Positions 60,749 through 64,000 of a DNA stretch of 64,000 bases are shown here, piece after piece. Each line of letters starts with the position of its first letter. Position 1 is the stretch's first letter. The DNA comes from Toxonevra muliebris. Its lineage: Eukaryota; Arthropoda; Insecta; Diptera; Pallopteridae. The translations under genes were made by a program, and so were the position numbers. The notes beneath the pieces are model-generated. The model ran no database searches. It was given only the letters and a program-made list of their open reading frames with translations, and had not been told where the DNA came from. Location: contig OY829326.1 in NCBI GenBank assembly GCA_963691655.1, forward strand, positions 23,424,878 through 23,488,877, written 5' to 3'.

Positions 60749-63700
60749 TATGAAATTCTATCAATCAGTTTCAAATATTTTGGTGTCTTTCATTGGCGTA
60801 CGGCCGGTTCAAAAGTATGCTAACTTTAGATGAGAGTATAGTACGTGTCAGTATACATAAAACTACTGCAAAATTCTCTACTATTTTTTTTTTTTTTCCA
60901 CTCATCAACAATTAAATTACATGATGATGGGGAAAAAGCAATAAAAGTAAAAGTTGAACAGCAAATTTGACCTTTGTGTTGTAAAAAATACTTATGTGTA
61001 ATTTTGTAGCTTACCGAAAATTCCCACAGATACCTACACGTACACACACAGGCACATACTCACTTAAATTACAGTGTATGTGTAGATGGAGCAGTGCATG
61101 TTCAACTGTCATTATTTATTGACTTATTGCGAATGTTGCAATTTCGCATTTACGCCATTGCAAACGCACCATTGACGACGCAGCGAAGAAAGATGAAGAA
61201 TTTCCATTCATAAATAGTTGGTTGTGAATTGAATACAAAAACAAAACATATTCCATTTGGTGAAAGATTTGTTTACGTTTTTTCTGTTTATTTACAATGT
61301 TTAAATTTTACGAGTACTCAGTTTTAGTTACATGTGAAAATGTCCAAAAAAAGAAAAAAAGCAGAATAAAATATAAGCGAAAGTTTTGTTTATTTACATT
61401 GTAGTTATGCAAAATCAAACTGAAATTATCTTACGCGTAAAGACCGACAGATAGGCGCGTTTATTTGTGGTTTATTTCTTGGTTTTCATCTTATGCAACA
61501 CACAATAATTTGTAAATTAAAAATTGTCAATTGCAGTTTAAGATATAAAATCGCGCCCACATCTCTTAATCTAACTAAGATAAAATTTAAAAATAAATTA
61601 TTGAACATTTTCGCTTTTCTTCTTGCAACAAAATTTCAACGCTAAACTTAACTAGTTCTCTATTTAATCTATCTAGTTAAATTAATGGTTGACTAATTCA
61701 GTTTAATCAATGTTCAAAGTAATGCCAATAATTAAATGATCGCAATCGTTTTTGCTTTAGCGAGAGCAAACAGCAAACAACAGTAGAAAATTAATCTGAA
61801 ATTAGCATAAGATCACGTTTAAATTTATGCAATTAAACATGAAAAATATGTGGTAGTGTTGTAAGCCCACAGCGCTACATGATCACTGCTCATTCACTAT
61901 ACATATCTATCTTTTAACTTACGTCTGCCTGTATGGCTGGCTGTCCATTTTGCAGGCAGGCGCTGTGATAAGCTTAAGAAAACAAATGACGTTGTAATGC
62001 TGAGCGCTCACATTCATACATTTAAGCGATCGATAACATTTGGCTCGAGCGAATGATCCTGCCGCTATAAATATCTATGCATTCCAGTTCGGGTACCTCT
62101 ACCCCTAGAGATCAGCATATGTCCAGCGGCAGCGGGATAGTTTTTGTTATGCAGGCAGGCAGGAAAACCATTTGACTTAATAACATATGCTATGCTGCTG
62201 ATCGCTAGCCGTTGGCTTTATTTACACATATATGCATCATCTGCTATCGCTGTTACTATTCCGAAATGGGAGGATCAATATCTGTCGCTAGACACCGGCG
62301 CTTACATATTTCATAGAAAAATATTTAAAATAGTAGGGGCAGACATACCATACATAGAGACCACTGTCTGTCGATAGCTATCGTTGTTGTGATGCGTTAT
62401 ACTTTGTGTACAATGTAACTATCTACTGCGCTATTGATACGCCCTCGTACAGGTAACAAAATCATAAATTAAATTGCTGCAAAAACAGAAAAAAATTGTT
62501 TTTGCTTGTTGTTATACACAAAATGTAGCGACATTTTTGCTGAAGTGGCTACTGCTTCAAGTATTAGTCCTCATCACAAGTAAGGAAGATAGATCGTTGG
62601 AGTTCAAAAGAGTGAGCGTGATCGTGTAAAGGAACGATAGAGAGAGAGTGTAAACAGTGAATGTTGGTAGCATCAAATTTTCTTCATCACTTTGTTGGGA
62701 GTTTGTGTGTGTGTGTGCTTTGCACCATCACCTTCATTGCACATTTCCATTGGAAAATGTTTCATTATGTCCATCAATTCATCACTTTCATTAGTTTTTC
62801 ATTGCATAGAGAGAATGTTGTTTTGACTCAAGTGGTGCATTTTTTTCACAGTCAGTGGGAGTTTGATGGCATTTTTTCGCTGTTACTGCTGACCATTAAA
62901 TGAATTTATGTGCATTTTTTCGGTTTTTATTTTATTTTTCTTTGGTTTCTTGGAAAGTGTTGCCTACACATTAACAGTGCTTTTGTTAACTATCATATCC
63001 ATAGCTTTAGGTATGTAACTACATACTTTCAAAACATAAACTTAATTGAAAACATTCCAATATTTTCATATGGTCGTAGTTACTTCATATTATGAAAAAT
63101 TACCTTCTATTATCCGTTTAGCACACACGTACTTTTTTACTTTCTAGATGAACATTTTTTTTTTTGCATTAAATGCTCCTGGAATTTTGGAATTTTGTGA
63201 TACTTTAATAGATTACTTTTGTTATATTTTTAAAAGAAGAGATAATCGATTTTTGTTAGATTGTAAAACGGAAAAGGAAAAAGTTCATCGTATGTTTTAA
63301 AAGAGTTTGAGAAATCAATAGTGAAATTTTTTGTCGGGTTAGTTTTTAAGACATGGACCATAGAAACTATTGGTAAGCTGATCAATGTTTTTTTTTAACT
63401 GACATCTTTTTCAGTGGTCACTAGCGAATCCAAAGGTTGCAGAAAGACGATTTCAGATCTTCTTTTATTTTATCTTAAATAAATCTTTTATTTTAAGAGA
63501 AATGGTTAAAGTGAAAGATGTTTACCAGGATCCCTTGGATCACTTAGTAATCTAGATGGAATAATAAACGTTTATACATCAATCCCGCATGATGGTGATG
63601 TGGTCTTGTATGAAAAGTTTGACAAACTTAACCCCTGAAAGGAATACAAAAGTCCTAATAAAGCCTTCGAATGCGTCTCGGTCATTTTGACCTAACTAAA

Positions 63701-64000
63701 TTTACCACTAAGGATAGGCTTTGTTGGGTTCTCAACTATCTAATGTAACTAGAAAAAGGCTGGAATAAAAGGCACTTGAGGCAAATACAGAAAATATATC
63801 AAAACATTAAACCCATACTGGGTTCCAACACTCTTATCCTAATCTAATCCTGCGAATATGATTACACTGTCTTGGATTTTTGAATGTGATGCAACGCAAA
63901 CGGACACAACTCGAATGCATAAATAGCTTTGCTCACATTAAGCTTTTGTGCCAAAGAATTAGTATTAAAAGATACATAGATAGTAAAATCTGGAGGTCTA
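60749..64000. other. Noncoding stretch with a GC-richer block
   Basis: No exon seen. 61900-62460 is richer in GC than its surroundings and carries several words like GATCGCTAGCC, GCTATCGCTG and TCGATAGCTATCG, possibly a regulatory region. Simple GAGA and GT runs lie at 62638-62648 and 62704-62717. Confidence 0.3.

Noticed and set aside
62066..62092. TATAAATA with CAGTT as a core promoter
   Set aside because: The spacing of 20 nt is shorter than the usual 30 or so, and no transcript follows.
1..64000. CRISPR, phage or bacterial defence system
   Set aside because: Introns, animal genes and eukaryotic transposons throughout; no such arrays or genes seen.

Overview
The window is a 64 kb piece of an AT-rich insect nuclear genome, almost certainly a higher fly (Cyclorrhapha). 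Genes have short GT-AG introns, and the three that can be read are close relatives of Drosophila genes: smaug, a UPF0193/EVG1-family gene and a PP2A methylesterase (PPME1). I recall these lying near each other on Drosophila 3L, so this may be conserved microsynteny, but I could not check it. The large intergenic spaces and the many MITEs and decayed LINEs suggest a fly genome bigger than that of D. melanogaster, perhaps a tephritid or calyptrate; the species cannot be fixed from the sequence.

Layout. 1-5128: no recognisable gene, several inverted-repeat elements and a decayed minus-strand LINE RNase H piece; the last bases are an intron of smaug. 5129-9408 (+): smaug, four coding exons, 1312 predicted residues. 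9409-19522: smaug 3' flank and intergenic DNA with large palindromes and a degenerate AGAAGGCCTTCT-type repeat field. 19523-20956 (+): UPF0193/EVG1 homologue, three exons. 22136-24480 (-): PPME1 homologue, seven exons, tail-to-tail with the EVG1 gene. About 25540-26374 (+): a possible noncoding first exon ending in a perfect donor, which could open a long gene. 26375-64000: no protein-coding exon I can support. This part is intergenic or a giant intron and holds decayed LINEs (27.9, 40.2, 51.9 and 57.7 kb), a broken mariner/Tc1 transposase (41.6 kb), and MITEs of hAT, pogo/Tigger and TTAA-target types.

The three genes do unrelated cellular jobs: mRNA repression in the embryo (Smaug), an uncharacterised family (UPF0193), and PP2A demethylation (PPME1). 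They are neighbours, not an operon. I found no CRISPR, phage or bacterial-type system and nothing that amounts to a new protein system. The most unusual content is structural: nested palindromes, a repeat family that has also entered an intron, a hAT MITE with a readable target duplication, and tRNA-like SINE heads.
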